Of a stretch of 64,000 bases of DNA, positions 17,066-25,253 are shown one piece after another. Numbering within the stretch: the first letter of the stretch is position 1; every line of letters begins with the position of its first letter. Source of the stretch: Amycolatopsis sp. 195334CR (GTDB taxonomy: Bacteria; Actinomycetota; Actinomycetes; Mycobacteriales; Pseudonocardiaceae); contig NZ_JAFJMJ010000001.1 in assembly GCF_017309385.1 (NCBI RefSeq), forward strand, positions 4,154,001-4,218,000. The letters run 5' to 3'. The notes beneath the pieces were generated by a model that was not told the DNA's origin, ran no database searches, and saw only the letters and a list, made by a program, of their open reading frames with translations. Both the position numbers and the translations under genes were made by a program.

Positions 17066-18412
17066 ATGACGGTCGAGCGCGGGCTGAACTCGGTGGAAAC
17101 CCGCCCGGTACTTCCCCGGCGGCTGGCCGAGATCCTTCGCCCGGAGCTGCCGACGCTCGGCGGCCAGATCGTCGAGGAGATCCGGACCGTCATCCCGGAG
17201 TACGGCCGCCCGCTCGACGGCCCGTACGGCCGGTCCATCCGCGCCGGGGTGGACTGCGCTATGTCGTTGTTCGTCGACCAGATCGCCGATCCCGGCTCGA
17301 TTAAGGAGGAACTGCTCGACGTCCACCGCAAGCTCGGCCAGCTGGAGATGCGCGAGGGCCGCAGCCTGGACACGCTGCAGGCCGCCTACCGGGTCGGGGC
17401 CAGGGTGGCCTGGCGCCGGATCATGCTGGTCGGGCGGCGCGCGGGGCTGTCCTCGGCGGTGATGTCGGAACTGGCCGACGCGATGTTCGCGTTCATGGAC
17501 GAGCTGGCCTCGATCGCGCTGGACGGGTACCTGGAGGCCAAGGCCTGCTCGGCGGGCGCGCTGGAGACCTGGCGGCGCAGGCTGCTGCAGCTGATCCTGG
17601 AACGCCCGCAGCCGCCGCGCGAGGCGATCGCCGAACTGGCGCAGCTCACCGGCTGGGTGCTGCCCGCGAAGGTGTTCGCGGTGGCGGTCCGCACGCCGGG
17701 CGGGGTGTCGAGACGGATGCCGGCGCTGGACGAGGACGTGCTCGCCGAACTGGACGCGCCCGAGCCGCTGCTCCTGGTGCCCGGTGAGCCGGTCGACGCC
17801 CGGCTGTCGGCGATCCAGAACGCACTGCCCGGCTACCGGCTCTCGGCCGGTCCGGCGGTTCCGCTCGAAGCGGCGGCGGATTCACTGCGGTGGGCGCGTC
17901 GTGCGCTGACACTGACCGGCGAGGGCCTGCTCCCGGCTCGCCGGTTGATCCGGGCCGAGGAACACCTGGCCACCGTCCTGCTGCACTCGGACGACGGCCT
18001 GATCGCGCAGCTCCGCGAACGGCACTTCGCGCCGCTGCGGGGCATGACGGACAAGCAGCGCGGCAGGCTCACCGAGACCTTGCGCGCCTGGCTGGACGCG
18101 CAGGGCAACGTGCTGGAGATCGCCGAGCGGCTGAAGGTCCACCCGCAGACCGTGCGGTACCGGATGCGGCAGCTGCAGGCCACCTTCGGCGCCAGCCTCG
18201 ACGACCCGGACGCCCGCTTCGAAATGGAACTCATCCTCCGCAGCGAGCCCAGGCCGGGCCTGCCGCGCGACGGCCGCGAAACCGGCGACGGCCCGAACGG
18301 CTCGTGGGCGCGGTACCGCCTGGCCGAGGTGATGCCGGTGCCGCGCACCGCGCACAACGCCCCGGCCACCCCGCCGCCGGGCACCTCGCGCTCCCGCCGC
18401 TCACCCGCCTAA
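17066..18412 (+). CDS. PucR-type helix-turn-helix regulator
   Basis: A 448-residue protein. An N-terminal helical sensor region contains GRSIRAGVDCAMSLFVDQIAD, LLDVHRKLGQLEMREGRSLD and VGARVAWRRIMLV, as in actinobacterial PucR/RsbT-coantagonist-like regulators. A middle GGDEF-like region lacks catalytic residues. The C-terminal PucR HTH is QGNVLEIAERLKVHPQTVRY followed by RMRQLQATFG. The last ~60 residues are a Pro/Arg-rich tail. Known: PucR proteins are metabolite-responsive regulators, often of purine or amino acid catabolism. ATG 17066 has AAAGGAG six bases upstream. It is divergent from the SagB-like gene across two GTGACA palindromes, so self- and cross-regulation is likely. Confidence 0.85.
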   Translation: MTVERGLNSVETRPVLPRRLAEILRPELPTLGGQIVEEIRTVIPEYGRPLDGPYGRSIRAGVDCAMSLFVDQIADPGSIKEELLDVHRKLGQLEMREGRSLDTLQAAYRVGARVAWRRIMLVGRRAGLSSAVMSELADAMFAFMDELASIALDGYLEAKACSAGALETWRRRLLQLILERPQPPREAIAELAQLTGWVLPAKVFAVAVRTPGGVSRRMPALDEDVLAELDAPEPLLLVPGEPVDARLSAIQNALPGYRLSAGPAVPLEAAADSLRWARRALTLTGEGLLPARRLIRAEEHLATVLLHSDDGLIAQLRERHFAPLRGMTDKQRGRLTETLRAWLDAQGNVLEIAERLKVHPQTVRYRMRQLQATFGASLDDPDARFEMELILRSEPRPGLPRDGRETGDGPNGSWARYRLAEVMPVPRTAHNAPATPPPGTSRSRRSPA

Positions 18413-18420
18413 GCCGCCGA

Positions 18421-18464
18421 TGCTGTGAATGTGGCTTTCACTGCGGATTCCGCTGTGAAAGCCA
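18421..18464. repeat. Intergenic hairpin repeat interrupted by the IS30 element
   Basis: Begins TGCTGTGAATGTGGCTTTCA and folds back at GTGAAAGCCA (18455-18464). It is a copy of the perfect palindrome at 43415-43469. The missing distal arm resumes on the other side of the insertion sequence at 19552-19565 (CCACATCACAGCA), one T short of a perfect complement. Both copies lie between converging genes, consistent with a bidirectional terminator. Confidence 0.75.
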
Positions 18465-18492
18465 GGCGGTCTCAACTGGTTGTTGCAAGTAG
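18465..18492 (+). repeat. IS30 terminal inverted repeat (left in window)
   Basis: 28 bases starting GGCGGTCTCAACTGGTTG; pairs with 19524-19551 with three mismatches. The transposase stop codon (18472-18474) lies inside this repeat. Confidence 0.8.
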
Positions 18493-19500
18493 GGCTTTGT
18501 CGAGTGTTTGTGCTGGAGTGTGCCAGTTGAGGGTTTTGCGTGGGCGGGTGTTCAGGCGCTGGGCGATGGTGTCGCAGTGGGTTTGGGTGAGGTGGCGTAG
18601 GTCTGAGCCTTTGGGCCAGTATTGGCGGAGCAGGCCGTTGGTGTTTTCGTTGGTGCCGCGTTGCCAGGGGCTGTGTGGGTCGCAGAAGTAGACCTGCAGG
18701 CCGGTGTCGAGGGTGAACTGGGCGTGCTGGGCCATCTCGTTGCCCTGGTCCCAGGTCAGCGATTGGGTGAGCGTGTCGGGCAGGGCGGTGATCATGCCGG
18801 TGAGCAGTGTGCGGACGTCGAGGGCTTTGTGACTGTCCGGTAGTGGTGCCAGCAGCACGAACCTCGAGGTCCGCTCGACCAGGGTGATCACCGCGCCCTT
18901 GCCGGTACCGCCCAGGAGCAGGTCGCCTTCCCAGTGCCCGGGAACGGCCCGGTCGGTGGCGGTGGCGGGACGCTGGCTGATCGGGACCATGCCGGCGATA
19001 CGGCCCGCGCGGCGCGCCCCGGTGGCCGCGCGGGATCGGCGGCCGGTGCGGCCGCTGCGCAGGTGAGCGGCCAGTTCCCGCCGCAGCTCACCACGGCCTT
19101 GGACGAACAACGACTGATAGATCGTCTCGTGACTCACCCGCATAGCCTCATCATCGGGGAACAACGTCGGCAGCATCTGCGAGATCTGCTGGGGTGACCA
19201 GTCCGCTTCCAGCAGACCGGTCACCACCGCCGCCAGTTCGCCTGTCAGCAGGTGGGGTTTCGGGCGGCGGCCGCGTTCGATGGCCAGGCGCTGGGCTCGG
19301 TCGGCCCGGTAGCGGCGAGGCCGGCCGGTGATCGTGGTGCCGGGCCTGGAACACCGCGGTCCACCGCCGCGGCGTACTTCTCGTGAGATCGTCGAGGGGG
19401 ACTTACCCAGGACTTTCGCGATCGCGTCCTGGGTAAGTCCTTGATCCAGACCGTTCTGGATCATCACTCGTTCCTCGCACGTCAACCGGGGTCCTGGCAT
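18472..19500 (-). CDS. IS30-family transposase
   Basis: A 342-residue transposase. The N-terminal HTH reads LTCEERVMIQNGLDQGLTQDA then IAKVLGKSPSTISREVRR. The DDE catalytic core has Asp in GHWEGDLLLG, Asp in LTWDQGNEMA and Glu in RGTNENTNGLLRQYWPKGSDL, the IS30 signature. ATG 19500 is chosen because TAGGAG precedes it by 8 bases; an open extension to 19560 starts outside the element. Known: cut-and-paste/circle-forming transposition with 2-3 bp target duplication. The frame has no stop or shift, so the enzyme could be functional. It overlaps no host gene. Confidence 0.95.
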   Translation of the reverse strand: MPGPRLTCEERVMIQNGLDQGLTQDAIAKVLGKSPSTISREVRRGGGPRCSRPGTTITGRPRRYRADRAQRLAIERGRRPKPHLLTGELAAVVTGLLEADWSPQQISQMLPTLFPDDEAMRVSHETIYQSLFVQGRGELRRELAAHLRSGRTGRRSRAATGARRAGRIAGMVPISQRPATATDRAVPGHWEGDLLLGGTGKGAVITLVERTSRFVLLAPLPDSHKALDVRTLLTGMITALPDTLTQSLTWDQGNEMAQHAQFTLDTGLQVYFCDPHSPWQRGTNENTNGLLRQYWPKGSDLRHLTQTHCDTIAQRLNTRPRKTLNWHTPAQTLDKALLATTS

Positions 19501-19523
19501 GAGAGATCTCCTATCAGCTGCCG

Positions 19524-19551
19524 CTACTTGCAACAACCGATTGAGACCACC
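19524..19551 (-). repeat. IS30 terminal inverted repeat (right in window)
   Basis: 28-base partner of 18465-18492, upstream of the transposase start; followed directly by the target duplication CCA at 19552-19554. Confidence 0.8.
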
Positions 19552-19612
19552 CCACATCACAGCACACAGGCGCGCCAGGCGCGCCAGGCGCGACCGGCGC
19601 GACCGGCTCGGG

Positions 19613-20233
19613 CTAGCTCGTGCGGATCTCGTCGAAGACGTTGTTCACCAGGGTGAGCAGGCTCTTGCTGAGCAGCGTGTGCACCTGCTCCCGCGTCAGC
19701 GCGCCCCGCACCAGCCACTCCCGGCCGGCCGCCTTCACCATGCCGCCGTACGCCCGCACCAGCGCGTTCAGTTCGCTGTGGTGCGGGTCGGCGGCGGTGA
19801 TGCCGACCGCTTCCAGGACACGATCCGCGGACTCCCGGTCCGCCTCCTCCAGGATCTGCTCGACCGCGAGGTCGCGCCCGATGCCCTCCGGCGCTATCGC
19901 GGCCAGCCACAGGTTCTCCTGCCGCCCGACCATGTCCAGGAACCACGACACCGCCGCGTCGACCCGGTGCTCCAGCGTGCCCTCCGGCAGGATCTCCACG
20001 GCGAAGTGCGGCACCGTCAGCGCCCGCCGGATCACCGCCAGGTACAGCTCCCGCTTGGTGCCGAAGTAGTGGTTGATCAAGCCCCTGGCCACGCCCGCCT
20101 CGGCTGCGATGTCCGAAGTGGACACTTCGGCGTACGGCCGCTGGCCGAACAGCTCCGCCGCGCAGTCGAAGATCTGTTCCTTCCTGGCGTCCGGTTCCAG
20201 TCTTCGCCACTTCGGTGCGGGCTCGGTGCTCAT
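19613..20233 (-). CDS. TetR-family regulator of the lysine monooxygenase operon
   Basis: About 206 residues. The N-terminal TetR HTH reads RKEQIFDCAAELFGQRPYAE then VSTSDIAAEAGVARGLINHYFGTKRELYLAV; the ligand-binding remainder is helical. ATG 20233 (MSTEPAPKW) is taken; an open extension to 20278 begins with non-conserved residues. It is the last gene of the run permease-davA-davB-tetR, all on the minus strand, 75 bases after davB with a GC-rich stem-loop between. Inference: it responds to lysine or a 5-aminovalerate-pathway intermediate and feeds back on the operon promoter upstream of 24203. No autogenous operator is visible directly before it. Confidence 0.85.
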   Translation of the reverse strand: MSTEPAPKWRRLEPDARKEQIFDCAAELFGQRPYAEVSTSDIAAEAGVARGLINHYFGTKRELYLAVIRRALTVPHFAVEILPEGTLEHRVDAAVSWFLDMVGRQENLWLAAIAPEGIGRDLAVEQILEEADRESADRVLEAVGITAADPHHSELNALVRAYGGMVKAAGREWLVRGALTREQVHTLLSKSLLTLVNNVFDEIRTS

Positions 20234-20277
20234 GTCCGGCATTTTCGCACGAACCCCCGCTCCCCACCCGGGGCACA

Positions 20278-20295
20278 ACCCGGCTACCGCCGGGT
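20278..20295 (-). terminator. Stem-loop between davB and tetR
   Basis: ACCCGGC-TACC-GCCGGGT, a 7-bp GC stem with 4-base loop, no U tract. Could attenuate readthrough from davB into tetR rather than fully terminate. Confidence 0.4.
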
Positions 20296-20308
20296 AACGC
20301 CCGGGAAT

Positions 20309-22000
20309 TCAGTCCGGCAGCACTACCGGCGCGATTTCGTCGAAAACGTCGCCGGGTCCGGGGTTGTCCGGATCGGTGCGCCCGCCGAAGTGGTGCAGCA
20401 CGCCCCACACGGCGTTCAACGCGGTCTGCACCGCGCCCTCGGCCCAGCCCGCCGTCCACGACACGTCGTCGCCCGCCAGGAACAGGCCGCGGTAGCGCGC
20501 CGGCAACCGGTCCTGCATGAAATGGGTGAACAACCGTTCCTGGTACCGGTAGTGCCCGGGCAGGTTCGCCTTGAACGCGCCCATGAAGTGCGGTTCGGCC
20601 TCCCACGACACGGTCACCGGATCGCCGATGACGTGCCGCCGCACGTCCACCCCCGGATAGATCTCGCGCAGCGACTGCAGCATCACCTCCACCCGTTCGG
20701 TGGCGCTGAGCGGCAACCACTTCAGCGAGTCGTCGGCCCAGGTGTAGGACAGGCAGATCACCGCGGGCGAGTCCGGCCCGGAGTCGAGCAGGTAGGTACC
20801 GCGGGTCATCCGGTCGGTCAGCGTCATGCTCATCGTGTCGCGGCCGGTGACCGGATCGGGGTCGAGCCAGAACGGCCGGTCCACCGGCACGAACACCTTC
20901 GAGGACTCCATGTAGTGCGTCCGCTCGATCGCGGTCCAGTGGTCGATCGGGAACAGCGACTCGTCACACGCGATCTTCGCCAGCAGCATCCAGCTCTGCG
21001 CGGTGAACACCGCCGCCGGGAAGGTGCGGATGCCGCCCCGCGTGTCCGTCACGGTGATGTTGTTGGGCGCGGTCCGGTGCAGCCGCGCGACGCCGGGACG
21101 CGGCGCGCCGCCGTGCAGCGAACGCAGGCTGGTCCCGACGGGCCAGTGCGCCATCCGCGCCGGGACGCGGTCCCACAACCGCAGCGGGAGTTGCTGGCTG
21201 CCGCCGATGATGCTCCGGTGCTCGTCGTCGGCACCGGTGTAGACCACCCGGAGGATCTCCAGTATCGAGTTCGGGAAGTCGGTGTCCCAGCCACCGGTGC
21301 CGAAACCGACCTGCCCGAAGATCTCGCGGTGGCGGAACGAGGCGAAGGCGGGGGAGTCGCAGAGGAAGCCGTAGAACGTCTGGTTGTCCAGCTTCTGGAC
21401 CAGCTCGTTCCAGATGTCCTTGATGCGCTTGACATCGCGGCGGCGGATCGCGTCCTGCATCTCGCCGAACGCGGCGTGGCGGTCGAGGGTGGCGTGCCAG
21501 GCCGACGACACCTCGCCGAAGACGTCCGGCAGGTCGGCGGGCGAAGTGGCGTAGTGCGACCGGCCCTTGAGGTCCACCACCGTGCTCGGGGTCCCCGGCG
21601 CCAGCGGGTTCGGGAACTCCTTCGTGCTCAGCCCGACCTTGTCGATGTAGTGGAACAGCGAGGTCGACGACGGCGGGAAGCGCATCGCGCCCATCTCGGC
21701 GACCACATCGGACGGACAGCCGTCGAACCCGACCGTGCGCAGCCGCCCGCCGAGCTGGTCGGCTTCGTAGACCACCGGCCGCAGCCCGAGCTTCATCAGC
21801 TCGTAGGCGGTGACCAGGCCGGACAAGCCGCCGCCGACCACCGCCACCTCGCGGCCGTGGTGCTCGGGCGGCACGGAACCGAGCCCGGCCGGGTGCGCCA
21901 GGTAGTCGTCGTAGGCGAACGGGAAATCCGGGCCGAACATGGTGATCGGCCCACCCGGCGGTTCCGGGGTGTGGATCGCGGTGGGCACGGCGGAGGTCAT
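20309..22000 (-). CDS. davB: L-lysine 2-monooxygenase
   Basis: A 563-residue flavin amine oxidase-type protein. FAD-binding VAVVGGGLSGLVTAYELMKLG is followed by VVYEADQLGGRLRT; further blocks are EMGAMRFPPSS, QVGFGTGGWDTDFPNSILEI, MTLTDRMTRGTYL and a C-terminus with WGVLHHFGG and TDPDNPGPGDVFDEI. From recalled family sequences these blocks match Pseudomonas DavB much more closely than tryptophan 2-monooxygenase (IaaM). Known reaction: L-lysine + O2 to 5-aminopentanamide + CO2 + water. ATG 22000 has AGGAAGGA upstream and overlaps the davA stop (ATGA), so the two are translationally coupled. An open extension to 22198 lies inside davA. Tryptophan or phenylalanine as substrate is the alternative, but the neighbouring DavA-like amidase and cationic amino acid permease favour lysine. 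Confidence 0.88.
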   Translation of the reverse strand: MTSAVPTAIHTPEPPGGPITMFGPDFPFAYDDYLAHPAGLGSVPPEHHGREVAVVGGGLSGLVTAYELMKLGLRPVVYEADQLGGRLRTVGFDGCPSDVVAEMGAMRFPPSSTSLFHYIDKVGLSTKEFPNPLAPGTPSTVVDLKGRSHYATSPADLPDVFGEVSSAWHATLDRHAAFGEMQDAIRRRDVKRIKDIWNELVQKLDNQTFYGFLCDSPAFASFRHREIFGQVGFGTGGWDTDFPNSILEILRVVYTGADDEHRSIIGGSQQLPLRLWDRVPARMAHWPVGTSLRSLHGGAPRPGVARLHRTAPNNITVTDTRGGIRTFPAAVFTAQSWMLLAKIACDESLFPIDHWTAIERTHYMESSKVFVPVDRPFWLDPDPVTGRDTMSMTLTDRMTRGTYLLDSGPDSPAVICLSYTWADDSLKWLPLSATERVEVMLQSLREIYPGVDVRRHVIGDPVTVSWEAEPHFMGAFKANLPGHYRYQERLFTHFMQDRLPARYRGLFLAGDDVSWTAGWAEGAVQTALNAVWGVLHHFGGRTDPDNPGPGDVFDEIAPVVLPD

Positions 22001-22773
22001 GCCTGGTCCTTCCTGTCGTACAACTCCGGCCGTCGATCGGCCAAGTGCGTGTTCTCCCGGCGTGACGCGGCCAGCCGCGCCGGATCGACCGTGGCCAGCA
22101 GCAGTTCCTCCCCGGCGCCGGCCCGTGCGAGTTCGGTTCCGTCCGGCGCCATCACCACGCTGCGGCCGCAGTAGGCCAGCTCGCCTTCGACGTCGCACCG
22201 GTTGGCGTAGGCCAGGAACACCTGGCTCTCGTAGGCACGGGCGGGCACCACCACGTCGGCGACGAGCTCGTAGGGCCGCATCAGCGCGGTCGGCACCACG
22301 AGGAGTTCGGTCCCGGCCAACGCGTGCGCCCGCACCATTTCCGGGAACTCGACGTCGTAGCAGATGAGCAGGCCGACGGTCAGCTCACCGAGCCGGGCCT
22401 GCACCACGGTCCGGTCACCGGGGGAGAAGTGCGCCTTGTCGAGGTCGCCGAACAGGTGCGTCTTCCGGTAGTTCGCCAGCGCGCGGCCGTTCGCGTCGAT
22501 CAGCTGGACGCTGTTGTGGACGGTGCCGAGGTCGCGTTCCGGGTAGCCGTAGGCGATCGCGACCCGGTGCTCGCGGCAGAGGTCCGCGATGCGGCGGGCG
22601 GTCGGGCCGTCGGCCTGCTCGGCGAGATCCTCGGCGGCCTCACCGATGTTGTAGCCGGTGGTCGCCATTTCCGGGCAGATCAGCAGATCCGCGCCACTCG
22701 TGCGAGCCGCTTCGGCCAGCGCGGGCAGGAAGTCCACGCCGCCGGCCGGTCCCTGGAACACCGCGACGATCAT
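21997..22773 (-). CDS. davA: 5-aminopentanamidase (nitrilase superfamily)
   Basis: A 258-residue carbon-nitrogen hydrolase with the complete triad: Glu35 (CPEMATTGYN), Lys104 (NYRKTHLFGDLD) and Cys138 (LLICYDVEFPE). The blocks TGYNIGEA, YGYPERD, NSVQLID and AYCGRSVVMAPDG match DavA-type amidases. Known reaction: 5-aminopentanamide + water to 5-aminovalerate + ammonia, directly after lysine monooxygenase. It overlaps the permease stop by 4 bases and the davB start by 4 bases, giving a tightly coupled three-gene transcript. Other nitrilase-family amides are possible, but the davB neighbour makes this assignment strong. Confidence 0.88.
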   Translation of the reverse strand: MIVAVFQGPAGGVDFLPALAEAARTSGADLLICPEMATTGYNIGEAAEDLAEQADGPTARRIADLCREHRVAIAYGYPERDLGTVHNSVQLIDANGRALANYRKTHLFGDLDKAHFSPGDRTVVQARLGELTVGLLICYDVEFPEMVRAHALAGTELLVVPTALMRPYELVADVVVPARAYESQVFLAYANRCDVEGELAYCGRSVVMAPDGTELARAGAGEELLLATVDPARLAASRRENTHLADRRPELYDRKDQA

Positions 22774-24203
22774 GAGCGCGCCAGTTTCGAGCGGCGGATC
22801 CCGTAGGCGAAGTACAGCACCAGGCCGAACAGCATCCAGCCGGCGAAGGTGAGCCAGGTGGCGACGTCGAGGCTGAACATCATGTACGCGCAGCAGAGCA
22901 CGCCCAGCAGCGGCGTGACCGGCGCGAGCGGCACGCGGAAGGTGCGCGGCATCTCCGGCCGACGGCGGCGCAGCACCAGCACGGCCACGTTGACCAGGCC
23001 GAACGCGAACAACGTGCCGATGCTGGTCGCGTCCGCCAGGTTGCCGAGCGGGATGAACGCGGCCAGTGCGGCGACAAAACCGGACACCACCAGCGTGTTG
23101 ATCCGCGGGCTCCCGGTCTTCGCGTCCACCTTGGACAGTGCATTCGGGACCAGTCCATCCCGCGACATGGCGAACAGGATGCGCGTCTGTCCATACAGGA
23201 CCGTGAGCACCACGCTGGAGATGGCCACCAGCGCCCCGGCCGCCAGTAGCGCGGCCCAGAGCTTGTTGCCCAGCACGGTGGTCACCACGTGCGACAGCGC
23301 GGCTTCGGAGCCTTCGAATCCGGTCCAGTTCAGCGCGCCGACCGCGGCGAGCGCGACCAGGCAGTAGAGCAGGGTGACGATGCCGAGCGACAGCAGGATC
23401 GCGCGCGGCAGATCCCGCTGCGGGTTCTTCGCCTCCTCGCCCGCCGTCGACGCGGCGTCGAAACCGATGTAGGAGAAGAACAACTTCGCCGCGCCCGCGC
23501 TCATCCCGGCCAGCCCGAGCGGCAGGAACGGGCTGAAGTTCCCGGCCTCCACCGCGCTGAACGCGATGAAGCAGAACAGCAGCAGGGTGGCCACCTTGAC
23601 CACCACCATGACGGCGTTCGCCCGCGCGCTCTCCTTCGCGCCCGCCAGCAGCAGCACCATCGCCAGCAGCACGATCACGATCGCGGGCAGGTTGACCACG
23701 CCGCCGTCGCCGGGCGGGCTGCTCAGCGCGGCGGGAATGGTCACGCCGAGGGTGAGGTCGAGCAGTTCGTTGATGTACTGCCCCCAGCCGACCGCGACCG
23801 ACGCCACCGAGACGCCGTACTCCAGCACCAGGCACCAACCGCAGACCCAGGCGACCAGTTCGCCGAGGGTGGCGTAGGCGTAGGTGTAGGATGAACCGGA
23901 CAGCGGGATCATCCCGGCCAGTTCGGCGTAGGACAGCGCGGAGAACAACGCGGTGATCCCGGCCAGCACGAACGACAGCACCACCGCCGGCCCCGCCACC
24001 GGCACGGCCTCGCCGAGGATGACGAAGATCCCGCTGCCCAGCGTCGCGCCGATGCTCAGCATGGTGAGCTGGCTCAGCCCGAGGGTGCGCCGGAGTGTGC
24101 CGCCCTCGCCGTGGCCGCCTTCGGCGAGCAGGACGTCCACGGGTTTGCGGCGCACCAGCGCGGTGCGCAACCCCGCGCTGGACTGATCGGATCGCTGGCT
24201 CAT
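22770..24203 (-). CDS. APC-family (CAT-type) amino acid permease
   Basis: A 477-residue permease. An N-terminal cytosolic segment ends in LRRTLGLSQLTMLSIGATLGSGIFVILGEA, the substrate-binding unwound helix of APC/CAT transporters. About 12 membrane spans follow, with the conserved block FFSYIGFDAASTAGEEAKNPQRDLP. Known: the CAT branch imports cationic amino acids such as lysine and arginine. ATG 24203 is chosen (MSQRSDQSS); an open extension to 24302 has no family similarity. Its stop overlaps the davA start (ATGA). Role: bringing lysine into the cell for DavB/DavA. The operon promoter should lie in 24204-24405. Confidence 0.88.
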   Translation of the reverse strand: MSQRSDQSSAGLRTALVRRKPVDVLLAEGGHGEGGTLRRTLGLSQLTMLSIGATLGSGIFVILGEAVPVAGPAVVLSFVLAGITALFSALSYAELAGMIPLSGSSYTYAYATLGELVAWVCGWCLVLEYGVSVASVAVGWGQYINELLDLTLGVTIPAALSSPPGDGGVVNLPAIVIVLLAMVLLLAGAKESARANAVMVVVKVATLLLFCFIAFSAVEAGNFSPFLPLGLAGMSAGAAKLFFSYIGFDAASTAGEEAKNPQRDLPRAILLSLGIVTLLYCLVALAAVGALNWTGFEGSEAALSHVVTTVLGNKLWAALLAAGALVAISSVVLTVLYGQTRILFAMSRDGLVPNALSKVDAKTGSPRINTLVVSGFVAALAAFIPLGNLADATSIGTLFAFGLVNVAVLVLRRRRPEMPRTFRVPLAPVTPLLGVLCCAYMMFSLDVATWLTFAGWMLFGLVLYFAYGIRRSKLARS

Positions 24204-24405
24204 CGGCCACACGCTATCGGTCGCTTCTGCGCCTCGAAACAGGCGATCATTGTGTGTTTCACGTCTCAGCCAACGATTTGTTGTGCACAGTCCGCCCATC
24301 ACGACGCTTCATTGCTCCACCCGGAAACCCGTCCGGAGCCCCCGCCGAGCCCATTGTGACCGCCGCCCAGCGCCACCGCGAACCGAGCACGAGCCTCGCC
24401 TACTG

Positions 24406-24419
24406 ACTGAACGTTCGGT
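24406..24419. promoter_or_regulatory. Candidate TetR-type operator
   Basis: ACTGAACGTTCGGT, a near-perfect 14-bp palindrome (one mismatched pair) with GAACGTTC core, lies between the divergent permease (start 24203) and truncated FAD oxidoreductase (start 24432). The TetR protein encoded at the end of the lysine operon is a plausible binder. The rest of the 228-base gap shows nothing recognisable. Confidence 0.45.
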
Positions 24420-24431
24420 TGTAATACCGAA

Positions 24432-25244
24432 GTGGCGCTCGACGCCGGGCTGCGGGCACACCTGCTCGAGCCTGCGAAAGCCGCCCTTCTCGCACCTCGG
24501 CTGGTCGACCCGGCGAAGGTCACGCTGGCCCTGCACTTCCCCGACGACGGCACCGCGCGAGCGGGTGAGATCACCGCCGCCCAGCGCGACCGGTCGGGCG
24601 CTGCCTTTGTGCCCGAAGCCAAGGTGACCGGCTTCGAACGCCGCAACGGGAAGGTCACCGGCGTGCCCGCGCGCGGCGAGGTCTGGCCCGCCGACGACGT
24701 GGTGCTCGCGACCGGCATCTGGGGCGCGGAACTGGGCCTGCCCCTGATCCCCGTCGCGCATCCCTACGGCTACGGCCCGAAGCGCGCGCCTCAGCCGCCG
24801 ACGCCGTTCGTGCGCTGGCCCCAGCATCACGTCTACGCCCGCGACCACGGCGAACGCGACGGCTTCGGGACCTACGACCACGAACCGATCCCGGTGCACG
24901 ACCTGCCGGACCGCGCCGAACTGCCGTGGCCGGGCGCGCTCTTCGACGACGCCATCGCCAAGGCGAGCGAACTCATGCCGACCAGGTTCGAGCCGGCGGA
25001 ACGCCACAACGCCATCTTCTCGATCACGCCCGACCACCTCCCGCTCCTGGGGCGCCTCGAAACCGGGCTTTGGGCCGCCGTCGCGATCTGGGTGACGCAT
25101 GCCGCGGGCGCGGCGGCCGTGCTGGCAAATCAGTTGATCGACGACGAACCCGACGGCATGCTCAGCCCGCACCGGTTCGACGGCGAAGCCGGGCTCGAAG
25201 CCCGCGCGCTCCGCTGCTACCGGGACATCTACGCCGCTGAATAG
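24432..25244 (+). CDS. N-terminally truncated FAD-dependent oxidoreductase (DAO type)
   Basis: A 270-residue open frame matching the middle and C-terminal parts of glycine-oxidase/sarcosine-dehydrogenase-type enzymes. Seen are LVDPAKVTLALHFPDDGTARAGEIT, VTGFERRNGKVTGV, VVLATGIWGAELG, the substrate-domain GFGTYDHEPIPV, and a C-terminal ITPDHLPLLGRLETGLWAAVAIWVTHAAG. The N-terminal Rossmann dinucleotide motif (~100 residues) is absent, and no frame upstream restores it. GTG 24432 has no clear ribosome binding site. Without the FAD-binding motif it cannot be a normal flavoenzyme. Inference: a decaying remnant, still open because of the high GC content. The GNAT gene follows after 9 bases. Confidence 0.65.
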   Translation: MALDAGLRAHLLEPAKAALLAPRLVDPAKVTLALHFPDDGTARAGEITAAQRDRSGAAFVPEAKVTGFERRNGKVTGVPARGEVWPADDVVLATGIWGAELGLPLIPVAHPYGYGPKRAPQPPTPFVRWPQHHVYARDHGERDGFGTYDHEPIPVHDLPDRAELPWPGALFDDAIAKASELMPTRFEPAERHNAIFSITPDHLPLLGRLETGLWAAVAIWVTHAAGAAAVLANQLIDDEPDGMLSPHRFDGEAGLEARALRCYRDIYAAE

Positions 25245-25253
25245 GGGAACACC

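Larger units (their letters stand above)
18465..19551 (-). mobile_element. IS30-family insertion sequence, 1087 bp
   Basis: Ends are 28-bp imperfect inverted repeats (25 of 28 match): the left end begins GGCGGTCTCAA and ends GGTTGTTGCAAGTAG, with the complementary right end at 19524-19551. It is flanked by a 3-bp direct repeat CCA (18462-18464 and 19552-19554), as expected for IS30-type target duplication. It carries one transposase gene on the minus strand. The insertion split an intergenic palindromic hairpin; removing it and one CCA rebuilds the hairpin with one base missing. Intact ends, open frame and matching target repeat suggest a fairly recent, potentially active element. Confidence 0.88.

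Noticed and set aside
19499..22174. 891-codon plus-strand open frame
   Set aside because: Antisense to tetR, davB and davA and partly in the IS end; composition (His/Arg/Gln-rich) is that of a GC-rich shadow frame.
20309..22773. Indole-3-acetamide auxin pathway (IaaM/IaaH)
   Set aside because: DavB-specific N- and C-terminal blocks, a nitrilase-type rather than amidase-signature partner, and a cationic amino acid permease favour lysine catabolism.
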